DNA of 64,000 bases from an uncultured Sutterella sp. (GTDB taxonomy: Bacteria; Pseudomonadota; Gammaproteobacteria; Burkholderiales; Burkholderiaceae_F), in the NCBI GenBank assembly GCA_949287305.1, contig CASEFX010000011.1, forward strand, positions 1-64,000, written 5' to 3'. Within the stretch, counting starts at the first letter, position 1. Each line of letters starts with the position of its first letter. Both the position numbers and the translations under genes were made by a program. Under the pieces are notes generated by a model. It made no database searches, was not told where the DNA came from, and saw nothing but the letters and a program-made list of their open reading frames with translations. Positions 35,952 to 45,172 of the stretch are shown here, in pieces.

Positions 35952-35976
35952 CAGGATCTGGTGGGAAAAAGTGGGA
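35952..35976 (+). promoter_or_regulatory. MraZ operator (TGGGA repeats)
   Basis: TGGGA at 35962-35966 and again at 35972-35976, spaced exactly 10 bp, with a weaker CAGGA in register at 35952-35956. This matches the known MraZ site of TGGGN repeats separated by 5 nt. The repeats overlap the expected transcription start, which suits autorepression by MraZ. Confidence 0.8.
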
Positions 35977-36044
35977 TGAGCGGCCTCTCATCGAGTCGGA
36001 AGACGTTCCGATTCTCCCGCCGAACGTTACGGGGACCATCGAAA

Positions 36045-36467
36045 GTGTTTCAAGGGACTTCGCTTCTGAAGCTTGACGTCAAGGGACGGCTCAGCATGCC
36101 CTCGCGGCATCGCGAGACCTTGGCCGAAAACGAAGAGGCGGGGCTCGTCTTCACCCGTCACCCCGACGGGTGTCTTCTTCTCTATCCCGAATCCGTCTGG
36201 TCGCGCAAACGCGATGAACTCGCACGCCTGCCTTTTTCCGCGCGCGCTCTGCAGCGTCTCGTGCTCGGCAGCGCCGAAAGCGTAACCTTCGACAAGGCGG
36301 GACGACTGCTCGTTCCGACATCTCTGCGCGAATTGGCGGGACTCGATCGCGACGTCGTTCTTTTGGGACTCGGTGAACACTTCGAACTCTGGGACCGCGC
36401 GCGTTGGCAGAAAGCCGAAGAAGACGCCGCGGCCGCGGGCGCTTGCGCGGCCGATTTCGTTTTTTGA
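36045..36467 (+). CDS. mraZ: Transcriptional regulator MraZ
   Basis: Binds TGGGN repeats in its own promoter and represses the dcw cluster. GTG at 36045 opens FQGTSLLKLDVKGRLSMPSRHRE; GGGGA lies upstream. 140 residues with two AbrB-like swapped-hairpin repeats: DVKGRLSMPSRHR near 11-23 and DKAGRLLVPTSLRELAGL near 80-97. First gene of the cluster, 24 nt before rsmH. Confidence 0.96.
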   Translation: MFQGTSLLKLDVKGRLSMPSRHRETLAENEEAGLVFTRHPDGCLLLYPESVWSRKRDELARLPFSARALQRLVLGSAESVTFDKAGRLLVPTSLRELAGLDRDVVLLGLGEHFELWDRARWQKAEEDAAAAGACAADFVF

Positions 36468-36491
36468 TCCGCCGCCTTTTCGGAGAACCCC

Positions 36492-37445
36492 GTGACCTTC
36501 GTTCATTTGTCCGTATTGGGAGAAGAATCCCCGGAAGCCCTCGTAGGTAATCCTTCTGGGCTTTACGTCGACGGCACTTTCGGCCGCGGCGGACATGCGC
36601 GCCGCATCCTCTCGAAGCTCTCCGACGACGGACGGCTGATCGCGTTTGACCGCGACCCCGAAGCCGTCCGGGCCGCGGCGGACATTACGGATCCCCGTTT
36701 CACGATCGTGCACGCGCCCTTCTCGACGATGCGCGAAGCCCTCGCCGAGCGCGGCGTCACGGCGGTCGACGGGATTTTCCTCGACATCGGCGTCTCTTCG
36801 CCGCAGATCGACGACGCCGAACGGGGCTTCAGCTTCCGCTTCGACGGGCCTCTCGACATGCGCATGGACACGACGACGGGCCCCACGGCCGCGGAGTGGC
36901 TCGAAACCCGCTCGGAAGAAGACATCGCCCGGGTTCTCAAGGTCTACGGCGAAGAGCGCTTCGCCCGCGCCATCGCGCGCCGCATCGTCGAGCGCCGCGC
37001 CACGGCCCCCGTGCGCACCACCAAGGAGCTTGCCGATCTCGTCGCGTCCGTCGTGCCGCGAAACCGCAAGGACGCCAATCAGCATCCCGCCACGCGGACC
37101 TTTCAGGCCGTGCGGATCGCCGTAAACGGGGAATTGGACGAACTGCGCGCGGCGCTTTGCGCCGCGGGCGCCCTCCTCAAGCCCGAGGGGCGTCTCGCCG
37201 TCATCACGTTTCATTCGCTCGAAGACCGCATCGTGAAGCATTTCTTCGACGAAGCGTCGCACCCCGAGAAGAAACTCGATCCGAGACTGCCGATCCGCGC
37301 CGAAGATCTCCCGCAGCCCACCTTCGTCGACATCCGCCGCATTCGCCCGAGCGAAGAGGAGTGCAGCGCGAATCCCCGCGCGCGCTCCGCGATCCTGCGC
37401 GTCGGCACGCGTACGGCCCAACCCTGGTCGGAGACGACGCCGTGA
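36492..37445 (+). CDS. rsmH: 16S rRNA (cytosine-1402 N4) methyltransferase
   Basis: Methylates C1402 of 16S rRNA at the decoding centre. GTG start with GGAG 6 nt upstream; 317 residues. The family start HLSVLGEE, then YVDGTFGRGGHARRIL (SAM site), DGIFLDIGVSSPQIDDAERGFSFRFDGPLDMRMD, HPATRTFQAVRIAVNGEL and ITFHSLEDRIVK are all present. The end overlaps ftsL by 4 nt (GTGA). Confidence 0.97.
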   Translation: MTFVHLSVLGEESPEALVGNPSGLYVDGTFGRGGHARRILSKLSDDGRLIAFDRDPEAVRAAADITDPRFTIVHAPFSTMREALAERGVTAVDGIFLDIGVSSPQIDDAERGFSFRFDGPLDMRMDTTTGPTAAEWLETRSEEDIARVLKVYGEERFARAIARRIVERRATAPVRTTKELADLVASVVPRNRKDANQHPATRTFQAVRIAVNGELDELRAALCAAGALLKPEGRLAVITFHSLEDRIVKHFFDEASHPEKKLDPRLPIRAEDLPQPTFVDIRRIRPSEEECSANPRARSAILRVGTRTAQPWSETTP

Positions 37446-37783
37446 ACGGAAAGGAGCGCGAAAAAGTGCTGTTCATCCTCTCGATCGTGACGGGGATTGC
37501 GCTCCTTGCGGGGAGCGTGATGCTCGTCAACGAACGCTATCGGATGCGCCAGCTCTTTGTCGAACACGAACGCGCTATCGACGTGGAGCGCCGTCTGAAG
37601 GACGATCAGGCGGAGCTTCTCATGCGCGTGCGCCGCGCGTCGCTTCCGAGCCGCATCTCCGACTCGGCCGCCGCCTTCGGGCTCGTGCCCGTGGACGGCG
37701 CGCACACCGTAATTCTCGAGGGCGCCGAAGGAAAGAAGGCCGACGCGCCCGCTGAGGCATCGCGCGAAGAGGCGAAGCGATGA
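37442..37783 (+). CDS. ftsL: Cell division protein FtsL
   Basis: Small bitopic divisome protein that forms a complex with FtsB and FtsQ. GTG overlaps the rsmH stop; 113 residues. A short cytoplasmic start, a membrane helix at about 8-30 (VLFILSIVTGIALLAGSVML), then a periplasmic coiled coil (about 38-70). The C-terminal 15 residues are charged. Sequence is poorly conserved, as usual for FtsL; position between rsmH and ftsI decides the call. Confidence 0.9.
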   Translation: MNGKEREKVLFILSIVTGIALLAGSVMLVNERYRMRQLFVEHERAIDVERRLKDDQAELLMRVRRASLPSRISDSAAAFGLVPVDGAHTVILEGAEGKKADAPAEASREEAKR

Positions 37784-39588
37784 AGATCTTTTCGTGCATC
37801 CGCCGCTTTTTCCTCACGCTTCTCTCGCGTGACCGCGAGAGAAGAGAAGCGCGCCCGCGCGATGAGAGCAGTCCGCTCATCGTCGTCCGCATTCCGCCCG
37901 CCCGCACCTACGTGGCGTTCTTCCTCATCGTGGCGGGCTTTTTGGGCCTGGCCGTGCGCGCCTTTTATCTGCAGGTCCTCAACACGGACTTTCTGCAGCG
38001 CCAGGGGGAATACCGATACGCCCGCACGGTGTCGCTCGCGAGCACGCGCGGCGAAATCCTCGACCGCAACGGCGTCGTCCTCGCTTCGAGCCTGCCGGTG
38101 CGCAACATCTGGGCCGACCCCGCCTTCACGCTCAAGGCCGACAAGAAGGATCTGCAGACGCTCGCCAAGACGCTCGGCATGTCGTACTCGTCGCTTCGCC
38201 GCAAACTCGAGCATCCGTCCTCTCCGCATTTCGTGTATCTCGCGCGCCGCGAAAGCGTCTCGACCGCGGAAACCGTGCGCAAGCTCGGCATTCCCGGCAT
38301 CGGCATCACGCCCGAAGTGCGGCGCTTTTATCCCGACGGTCCCGTGCTCGCGCACATCGTGGGCTTCACCGACGCCGAAAACCACGGTCAGGAAGGCGTG
38401 GAACTCGCCATGGACCGCACGCTGCGCGGGGAAGAGGGCGTGCGCCGCGTGATCCGCGACCGCTTCGGACGCGTGGTCGACGACGTCTGGGCGGTCGAAG
38501 CCCGTCCGGGACAAAACGTCCAGCTTTCCATCGACTCGCGCATTCAGTTCATCGCCTACGACGCCCTCAACGCGGCCGTCCGGAACGCCGAAGCGAAGGC
38601 GGGGGCGGTGATCGTCGCGGACGTTCGTACGGGCGAGATTCTCGCGCTCGTGAATTCCCCCGCCTACGATCCGAACGACAAGGCGGGGATCAAGTTCGAC
38701 CTCGTTCGCAACCGCTCGATCACCGACCAGTTCGAGCCGGGCTCGACCATGAAGCCCTTTGCGATCGCCAAGGCGCTCGACATGGGGATCGTCACGCCGA
38801 TGACGACGATTCAGACGGCCCCGGGAAAACTCACGATCGGCGACCGCACGATCGGGGACATTCACGACTACGGACTGCTCACCGTGGCGGAGATCGTGGC
38901 GCGAAGCTCCAACATCGGCACCGTCAAGATCGCCCTCGAAATCGCGCCGCAGGTCTTGGGGGACCTCTATTCCAAACTCGGCTTCGGCCGACCCGTGTCG
39001 ATCGGCTTTCCCGGCGCCACGGCCGGACGGCTTCGTCCCGCCAAGACCTGGCGCCCGATCGAGCAGGCGACGATTTCCTACGGCCACGGCGTGACGGTTT
39101 CGCTCGTGCAGCTCGTGCGCGCCTACACGGCGATCGCGCGCGACGGCGACGTGATCGACCTCACGCTCTACAAGCGTCCCGAAGGGGAGGTCGTCAAGGG
39201 CGAGCCCGTCTTCAAGCCCGAAACGGCGCGAAGCATCCGGGCCATGATGATGAATACGGTGCGCCGCGGCGGCACGGCCTCGATCGTGAAGGTCGCGGGC
39301 TATACGGTGGCCGGGAAGACCGGCACCGCGAACAAGGTGAAGAACGGCCGCTACGTCGACGACACCGTGGCGAGTTTCGTCGGGATCATTCCCGCGACGC
39401 GTCCGCGCTTCGTGATCGCCGTCATGATTGACGAGCCCAAGCGCGGAATGCATTACGGCGGCAAGGCTGCGGGCCCCGTCTTCAACGAGGTGGCCGCGGG
39501 GGCGCTGCGCACGATGATGGTGAGTCCCGACTTTGACGTGGCCGCGCAGGAGGCCCTCAAGGAGCAAAAGCGCGGCGCACGGGGCTGA
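37780..39588 (+). CDS. ftsI: Peptidoglycan D,D-transpeptidase FtsI (PBP3)
   Basis: Septal transpeptidase, partner of FtsW. 602 residues: a cytoplasmic arginine-rich start, a membrane helix at about 46-65, a pedestal domain, then the transpeptidase. Active-site motifs are S322-T-M-K325, S376-S-N378 and K513-T-G515. ATG overlaps the ftsL stop by 4 nt. murE follows after about 106 nt, the longest gap in the front half of the cluster. Confidence 0.97.
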   Translation: MKIFSCIRRFFLTLLSRDRERREARPRDESSPLIVVRIPPARTYVAFFLIVAGFLGLAVRAFYLQVLNTDFLQRQGEYRYARTVSLASTRGEILDRNGVVLASSLPVRNIWADPAFTLKADKKDLQTLAKTLGMSYSSLRRKLEHPSSPHFVYLARRESVSTAETVRKLGIPGIGITPEVRRFYPDGPVLAHIVGFTDAENHGQEGVELAMDRTLRGEEGVRRVIRDRFGRVVDDVWAVEARPGQNVQLSIDSRIQFIAYDALNAAVRNAEAKAGAVIVADVRTGEILALVNSPAYDPNDKAGIKFDLVRNRSITDQFEPGSTMKPFAIAKALDMGIVTPMTTIQTAPGKLTIGDRTIGDIHDYGLLTVAEIVARSSNIGTVKIALEIAPQVLGDLYSKLGFGRPVSIGFPGATAGRLRPAKTWRPIEQATISYGHGVTVSLVQLVRAYTAIARDGDVIDLTLYKRPEGEVVKGEPVFKPETARSIRAMMMNTVRRGGTASIVKVAGYTVAGKTGTANKVKNGRYVDDTVASFVGIIPATRPRFVIAVMIDEPKRGMHYGGKAAGPVFNEVAAGALRTMMVSPDFDVAAQEALKEQKRGARG

Positions 39589-39694
39589 AACGGTTGAACG
39601 GGTGCGTCCCTCGGGACGCGCCCACTGGATGAAACAGGAAAGGAGAGCGTGCGCCTTCCCCGGCCGAACGGCCGAAGGGGGCGCACCGGCAGTT

Positions 39695-41203
39695 ATGACG
39701 AACGAAGAAGTGGTGGCGTGGTTGCGCCGCCTTGTGCACGAGGGATCCCACCTGCGGGTGGACAGCCGTCTCGTCGAACCCGGCGACGTCTTTGTGGCGC
39801 TTCCGGGACGAACGAGCGACGGGCGCCATTTCATCCGCGTCGCCGAGGCGCGGGGCGCCGCCGGGGCGATCTACGAGGCCCGCGAAAACGAAGCGGCTCC
39901 GGAACACCACCCGATGCCGACCCTGCCGGTTCCGAAGCTCTCGGAGCGGGCCGGGGAAATCGCCGCGCTCTTCTACGGCAAACCCGCCGAGTCGATGCTC
40001 GGCGTCGCCGTGACGGGCACGAACGGAAAAACCACGACGAGCCACTGGTGCGCGCAGCTTCTGAGCGCGCTCGGGCGCCCCTGCGCCGCCGTCGGGACGA
40101 TCGGCACCTTCCTTGCGGGCGAGCGTTTTCCTTCGCCCGGCCTCACCACGCCCGACGCGGTGAGTCTCGAAGGACTCCTTTTTGATCTGAAGGCGCACGG
40201 GGCGCAGGCCTTCGCCGTCGAAGCGAGTTCGATCGGACTCGTTCAGGGGCGTCTCTCGGGCGCCGCGGTCCGCATCGGCGTCTTCACGAACCTCACGCGA
40301 GACCATCTCGACTATCACGGCTCCATGCAGGCCTACGAGGAGGCCAAGCGCCTGCTCTTTACCCGTCCCGAACTCGAGGACGCCGTCCTCAACGCGGACG
40401 ATCCCGCGGCCGAGGCCATGGCCGAAACCGCCCGCGCGCACGGCGTGCGGGTGTGGGCGACGAGCCTTCGGGGCGAGCCCGCCTGGGCGCACGAACGCTA
40501 CGTCGGCGCCGAAGACGTCCGCGCGGTGCCGCACGGCATGCGCTTTACGCTCGTGACCGACGAAGGGCGCTTCGACGTGGAAATTCCTCTCGCGGGGGAC
40601 TTCAACGTGGCGAATCTTCTGGGCGTCGTCGCCGTGCTGCGCGCGGCGGGATACGCCGCGGACGACTTTCTGCCGCATCTTTCGTCGCTTCGCGCGCCGG
40701 AAGGGCGCATGCAGATGCTTCGCGCCGAAGGCGCTCCGCTTGCCGTCGTCGACTACGCCCATACGCCCGACGCCCTCGTGAAGGCGCTCGCGAATCTGCG
40801 CCCCATCGCCAAGGTGCGCGGCGGCCGTCTCTGGGTCGTGTTCGGCTGCGGGGGTGACCGCGACGCGGGTAAGCGCCCCCTGATGGCGGCGGCCGCAGAA
40901 GCCGAGGCCGACCGCGTCGTCGTCACAAGCGACAATCCCCGCACCGAGTCGCCCGAAGCGATTCTCCGCGACATCACCGCGGGCTTTCACAGTGCGCCCG
41001 CCCTCGTGGAGGAGGACCGCCGCAAGGCGATTCACGAGACGATCCTCGCGGCCGCGCCCGAAGACGTCGTGCTCGTCGCGGGGAAGGGCCACGAGGACTA
41101 TCAGGAAATCAACGGCGTGCGCCATCCCTTCTCCGACGCGGAAGTCGTTCGGGAAGTGTTTGTGGAGCGCCGCACGCGTCAACTCCGGGGAGATCGGTCA
41201 TGA
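39695..41203 (+). CDS. murE: UDP-MurNAc-L-Ala-D-Glu--meso-diaminopimelate ligase
   Basis: Adds meso-diaminopimelate to the peptidoglycan precursor in the cytoplasm. ATG at 39695 (MTNEEVVAWLRRL) fits the distance to the LRVDSRLVEPGDVFVAL block; an upstream ATG at 39629 is possible. 502 residues. VTGTNGKTTTSHW is the P loop, and SDNPRTESPEAI carries the DNPR motif that selects meso-DAP over lysine. The stop overlaps murF by 4 nt. Confidence 0.96.
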   Translation: MTNEEVVAWLRRLVHEGSHLRVDSRLVEPGDVFVALPGRTSDGRHFIRVAEARGAAGAIYEARENEAAPEHHPMPTLPVPKLSERAGEIAALFYGKPAESMLGVAVTGTNGKTTTSHWCAQLLSALGRPCAAVGTIGTFLAGERFPSPGLTTPDAVSLEGLLFDLKAHGAQAFAVEASSIGLVQGRLSGAAVRIGVFTNLTRDHLDYHGSMQAYEEAKRLLFTRPELEDAVLNADDPAAEAMAETARAHGVRVWATSLRGEPAWAHERYVGAEDVRAVPHGMRFTLVTDEGRFDVEIPLAGDFNVANLLGVVAVLRAAGYAADDFLPHLSSLRAPEGRMQMLRAEGAPLAVVDYAHTPDALVKALANLRPIAKVRGGRLWVVFGCGGDRDAGKRPLMAAAAEAEADRVVVTSDNPRTESPEAILRDITAGFHSAPALVEEDRRKAIHETILAAAPEDVVLVAGKGHEDYQEINGVRHPFSDAEVVREVFVERRTRQLRGDRS

Positions 41204-42570
41204 ATTGGGAGTGCCGCAGAAAAACCGAAGCCGCGCTCAAGGCGGCGGGCGGGGACTGGCAGAAACTCCTCGCGTCCGCGTCGCTGGTGACGGACTCCCG
41301 TCGGGTCACGCCGGGGGCCGTCTTCGTCGCCCTGCAGGGCGAACGCTTTGACGCGCACGACTTTTTGGCCGCCGTGCGCGAGGCGGGCGCCGTCGCAGCC
41401 GTCGTCGAGCGCGAAGCGCCCGTCGACATGCCGCAGCTCGTCGTTCCCGACACGCGTTGGGCGTACATGCTGCTCGCGGCCGAGCGCCGCCGCAGGTTCG
41501 AAGGTCCCGTGCTCGCGGTGGTCGGAAGCAACGGCAAGACCACGACCACGCAGATGCTCGCCGCCATTCTGAAGGAAGCCCTGGGCGAGGCCTTCTGGGC
41601 GACGAAGGGAAACTTCAACAACGAACTCGGCGTTTCGCACACGATTCTTTCGATGAAGGCGGGCGACCGCATGGGGCTCGTCGAAGCCGGGATGAATCAT
41701 CCGGGCGAAATGGCGCAGCTCGCCGACATGGTGCGCCCCGACGTGGTGCTCGTCACCAACGCGCAGCGCGAACATCAGGAATTTCTCGCGACCGTCGAGG
41801 CGACGGCCTATGAAAACGGCTTCATGATCGCGGGCGCCGCCAAGGGCGCCCGGGTCGCCGTCCCCGCCGACGACGTCTGCGCGGGGATTTGGGAGGCGAT
41901 GTGCGTCGCTTCCGGAAAGGAGGCCTGGCTCTATACGATCCGTCCCGACGGGCGCGGCGTCGTGCGGGGAAGTTTTGAGTCGGGCGTTCTCACGCTCGAA
42001 ACCCCCGCGGGCACCTGCGAAGTGAAGCTTCGCATTCAGGGCGAGCACAACGTGCACAACGCAACGGGCGCGGCATGCGCCGCGGTCGCGGCAGGTCTGC
42101 CGCTCGAGGCGGTGCGCCGGGGGCTCGAAGCCTTCGAGGCGCTCCCGGGACGGGGCGCCCGAACGACGTTCGGCGCCTTCACGCTCGTCGACGACGCGTA
42201 CAATGCGAATCCCGACAGTGTGCGCGCGTCGATGCGCATGACGGCCGAGGCGCCGGGGCCGAGGATCTTTGTCCTCGGCGCGATGGGGGAAATCGGTGCG
42301 CAGAGCGCCCGCTTTCACCGGGAAATGGGCGAATGGGCCCGCAGCTGCGGTCTCGACGAACTCTGGACCGTGGGCGAAGAGCCCCGTCTTGCGGCCGAAG
42401 CCTTCGGCGAGGGCGCGCGGACCTTCTCGGACTGCGGGGAACTCATCGCAAAACTTCAGGAAATTCTCCCCGCCGCCGGGACGCTGACCGTCAAGGCCAG
42501 CCATTCGGCGGGCCTCGAGCGCGTCGTGCGCGCGATCGAGGCCTGCAAGCGGGAAACTTCGGGTCAATAA
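41200..42570 (+). CDS. murF: UDP-MurNAc-tripeptide--D-Ala-D-Ala ligase
   Basis: Adds the D-Ala-D-Ala dipeptide to finish the UDP-MurNAc pentapeptide. 456 residues; ATG overlaps the murE stop. VVGSNGKTTTTQM is the P loop; GNFNNELGVSHTIL and EAGMNHPGEMAQLADMVRP are family blocks, as is DDAYNANPDSV near the end. mraY follows 18 nt later. Confidence 0.97.
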   Translation: MNWECRRKTEAALKAAGGDWQKLLASASLVTDSRRVTPGAVFVALQGERFDAHDFLAAVREAGAVAAVVEREAPVDMPQLVVPDTRWAYMLLAAERRRRFEGPVLAVVGSNGKTTTTQMLAAILKEALGEAFWATKGNFNNELGVSHTILSMKAGDRMGLVEAGMNHPGEMAQLADMVRPDVVLVTNAQREHQEFLATVEATAYENGFMIAGAAKGARVAVPADDVCAGIWEAMCVASGKEAWLYTIRPDGRGVVRGSFESGVLTLETPAGTCEVKLRIQGEHNVHNATGAACAAVAAGLPLEAVRRGLEAFEALPGRGARTTFGAFTLVDDAYNANPDSVRASMRMTAEAPGPRIFVLGAMGEIGAQSARFHREMGEWARSCGLDELWTVGEEPRLAAEAFGEGARTFSDCGELIAKLQEILPAAGTLTVKASHSAGLERVVRAIEACKRETSGQ

Positions 42571-42588
42571 GAACAACACGGCTCCATC

Positions 42589-43743
42589 ATGCTTTTGGAA
42601 CTTTTTCGTCACTGGTCGGAATCCGTTTCGGGATTCTCCGTTTTCAACTACCTGACGCTTCGCGCGTTGCTCGCCGCGCTCACGGCGCTCTTCATCGGCT
42701 TCGCCGCGGGGCCGGCCGTGATCCGCAAGCTTCGCGCCATGCACTTCGGACAGGCCGTTCGCACGGACGGACCAAAGTCGCACCTCGTCAAGGACGGCAC
42801 ACCCACGATGGGGGGCGCCCTCATGCTCGTGGGGATCGGCGTCTCGACGCTTCTCTGGGCGGATCTTACGAACCGCTTCGTCTGGGTCACGCTCTTCGTG
42901 ACGATGGGCTACGGGCTCGTCGGCTGGATTGACGACTACCGCAAGGTTGTGCACCACAATCCCAAGGGGATGAGCGCGCGCGAGAAGTTCGGCTGGCAGT
43001 CGCTCATCGCCGTCGTGGCGGGCGTGTACCTCGTCTTCGCGCTCGCCGTGACGCCGGGCTCGACGATGGCCGAAGCCTGGCAGACCTGGCGCGCCGCGGG
43101 AATGCCGCTCGAAGTCTCGGAGAACCTCCATCTTCTCATTCCCTTCTTCAAGGACATCGCGCTTCCCTTCGGGCTCATCGGCTTTCTGATCTTCACCTTC
43201 ATCGTGATCGTGGGTTCGAGCAACGCCGTGAACCTGACGGACGGTCTCGACGGCCTGGCGATTCTTCCCTCGGTTCTCGTCGGCTCGGCGCTCGGGATCT
43301 TCGCCTACGTCGTGGGACGTCCCGACTTCTCTTCCTATCTGCTCTTTCCCTACATCCCGGGCGCGGGCGAACTCGTCGTCATCTGCGGGGCGCTTGCCGG
43401 GGCGGGCCTCGCCTTCCTCTGGTTCAACGCGCATCCGGCGCAGGTCTTCATGGGCGACGTCGGCGCCCTCGCTCTCGGCGGCTGCCTCGGAACGGTCGCC
43501 GTCATCACGCGTCAGGAAATCGTCCTCGCCATCATGGGCGGGATCTTCGTCGTGGAAACGCTCTCGGTCATGATCCAGACGGTGTACTTCCGTCTCTCGC
43601 ACGGCAAGCGCGTTTTCCTGATGGCGCCCATCCATCATCACTTCGAACTGAAGGGATGGAAGGAAACGCAGGTCGTGACGCGCTTTTGGATCATCACCTT
43701 CATTTTGGTTCTCATCGGACTTTCCACTCTGAAGATCCGCTAA
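42589..43743 (+). CDS. mraY: Phospho-N-acetylmuramoyl-pentapeptide transferase
   Basis: Moves phospho-MurNAc-pentapeptide onto undecaprenyl phosphate, making lipid I at the inner membrane. 384 residues with about ten membrane segments. [16 protein letters not shown] near the start, [10 protein letters not shown] (Asp-rich metal site), [14 protein letters not shown] and [15 protein letters not shown] at the end are the hallmark blocks. Start codon ATG, preceded by a weak site. Confidence 0.98.
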   Translation: MLLELFRHWSESVSGFSVFNYLTLRALLAALTALFIGFAAGPAVIRKLRAMHFGQAVRTDGPKSHLVKDGTPTMGGALMLVGIGVSTLLWADLTNRFVWVTLFVTMGYGLVGWIDDYRKVVHHNPKGMSAREKFGWQSLIAVVAGVYLVFALAVTPGSTMAEAWQTWRAAGMPLEVSENLHLLIPFFKDIALPFGLIGFLIFTFIVIVGSSNAVNLTDGLDGLAILPSVLVGSALGIFAYVVGRPDFSSYLLFPYIPGAGELVVICGALAGAGLAFLWFNAHPAQVFMGDVGALALGGCLGTVAVITRQEIVLAIMGGIFVVETLSVMIQTVYFRLSHGKRVFLMAPIHHHFELKGWKETQVVTRFWIITFILVLIGLSTLKIR

Positions 43744-43753
43744 GGAGAGCATC

Positions 43754-45172
43754 GTGCCGCAACTCACCGATTTATGGACGGGCCAGAGGGCCGTGGTTTT
43801 GGGAATGGGCGCTTCGGGCGTCGCCGCCGCACGTCATCTCGCGCGCGAGGGGGCGCATCTCACCGTGGCCGACACGCGCGAGACGCCCGCCGCGCTTGCG
43901 ACGCTTCGCACGGAGCTCCCCGGGGTCCGCTTCGTGACGGGGGGCTTTGCGCCCGAACTCGCTGACGACTGCGACGTGCTCGTCCTCTCGCCGGGACTCT
44001 CGCCCGACTTCGGCGCGGCCGCGCCCGTCGTGGCGCGCGCCCGCGCGCGCGGCATTCCCGTGATCGGGGAGATAGAACTCTTCGCGAGGCTTCTCGCGGC
44101 GCTCGGCGAGAGCCGGGGCTACCGTCCCAAGGTGGTCGGCATTACCGGGACGAACGGCAAGACGACCACGACGGTCCTCACGACCGAAATGCTCAAGGCG
44201 TCGGGCTTCTCCGCCGTCGCGGCGGGGAACATCGGACTCAACGCCCTGTCGGCCCTGGAGCGCGCGGCTGACGAAGGAACGCTTCCGGACGCCTGGGTGC
44301 TCGAGCTCTCGAGCTTTCAGCTCGAGACGACGGCCTCGCTCTCGCTTGACGGTGCGGCGCTGCTCAACGTCACGGAAGACCACATCGACTGGCACGGCTC
44401 GATGGCGCGCTACCGCGCGGCCAAGGAGCGCATTTTCCGCTCGGCGCGCGTGCGCGTGCTCGCGCGCGGCGACGACGCCGTGCCGCGCCTTCTGCGAGAA
44501 GGCGACATGACGTTCGGTGAAGACTCTCCCGAGCGCGAGGGCGACTACGGCCTCGCCGGAAACGAACTCGTGCGCCGGGAAGCGGGCCGTCTCGCGCCGC
44601 TTCTCTCGGAATCGGACCTTCTTCTTCGCGGCCGGCACAATTCGCTCAACGTCCTCGCGGCGCTCGCCCTCGTGCGCGCGGCCGGGGGCGACGAAGAGGC
44701 GGCTCTGCGCTGGGTGCGGAGCTACCGGGGCGAAGCGCACCGCGTGGAATTCGTCTTCTCTTCAGAGGGCGTCGACGTCGTCGACGACTCCAAGGGAACG
44801 AACGTGGGCGCCGTCGTCGCGGCGGTCGAAGGCCTCGGCAAGCAGGGAAAGCGCCTCTACCTCCTGATGGGGGGAGACGGCAAGGGACAGGATTTCTCGC
44901 CGCTGTGCGAACCGCTTCGTTCGCACGCCGCGTTCGTCGCGCTCATCGGAAAGGACCGCGAAAAGATTCGTGCGGCGCTCGCGGACGCGGTGCCCTCGGA
45001 AAATTTCGAAACGCTCGAGGAAGCGGTCGACGCGCTCTGGGCGCGCGCCGTGAAGACGGGCGGCGTTTTGCTGCTCTCGCCCGCCTGCGCTTCCTGGGAC
45101 ATGTTCCGTGACTACGCCGAGCGCAGCGCCCGCTTCATCGCCGCCGCGCGCCGCGCGGCCGGAGGCGTTTGA
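43754..45172 (+). CDS. murD: UDP-MurNAc-L-alanine--D-glutamate ligase
   Basis: Adds D-glutamate to UDP-MurNAc-L-Ala. GTG start with AAGGAGAG upstream; 472 residues. The N-terminal Rossmann block VVLGMGASGVAAARHLA, the P loop ITGTNGKTTTTVL, the LELSSFQLE block and NVTEDHIDWHGSM are intact. The stop overlaps the ftsW ATG by one base. Confidence 0.97.
   Translation: MPQLTDLWTGQRAVVLGMGASGVAAARHLAREGAHLTVADTRETPAALATLRTELPGVRFVTGGFAPELADDCDVLVLSPGLSPDFGAAAPVVARARARGIPVIGEIELFARLLAALGESRGYRPKVVGITGTNGKTTTTVLTTEMLKASGFSAVAAGNIGLNALSALERAADEGTLPDAWVLELSSFQLETTASLSLDGAALLNVTEDHIDWHGSMARYRAAKERIFRSARVRVLARGDDAVPRLLREGDMTFGEDSPEREGDYGLAGNELVRREAGRLAPLLSESDLLLRGRHNSLNVLAALALVRAAGGDEEAALRWVRSYRGEAHRVEFVFSSEGVDVVDDSKGTNVGAVVAAVEGLGKQGKRLYLLMGGDGKGQDFSPLCEPLRSHAAFVALIGKDREKIRAALADAVPSENFETLEEAVDALWARAVKTGGVLLLSPACASWDMFRDYAERSARFIAAARRAAGGV

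Noticed and set aside
41179..43767. Open frame of 862 codons on the minus strand across murF and mraY
   Set aside because: It covers two certain genes on the other strand and reads as charged low-complexity sequence.
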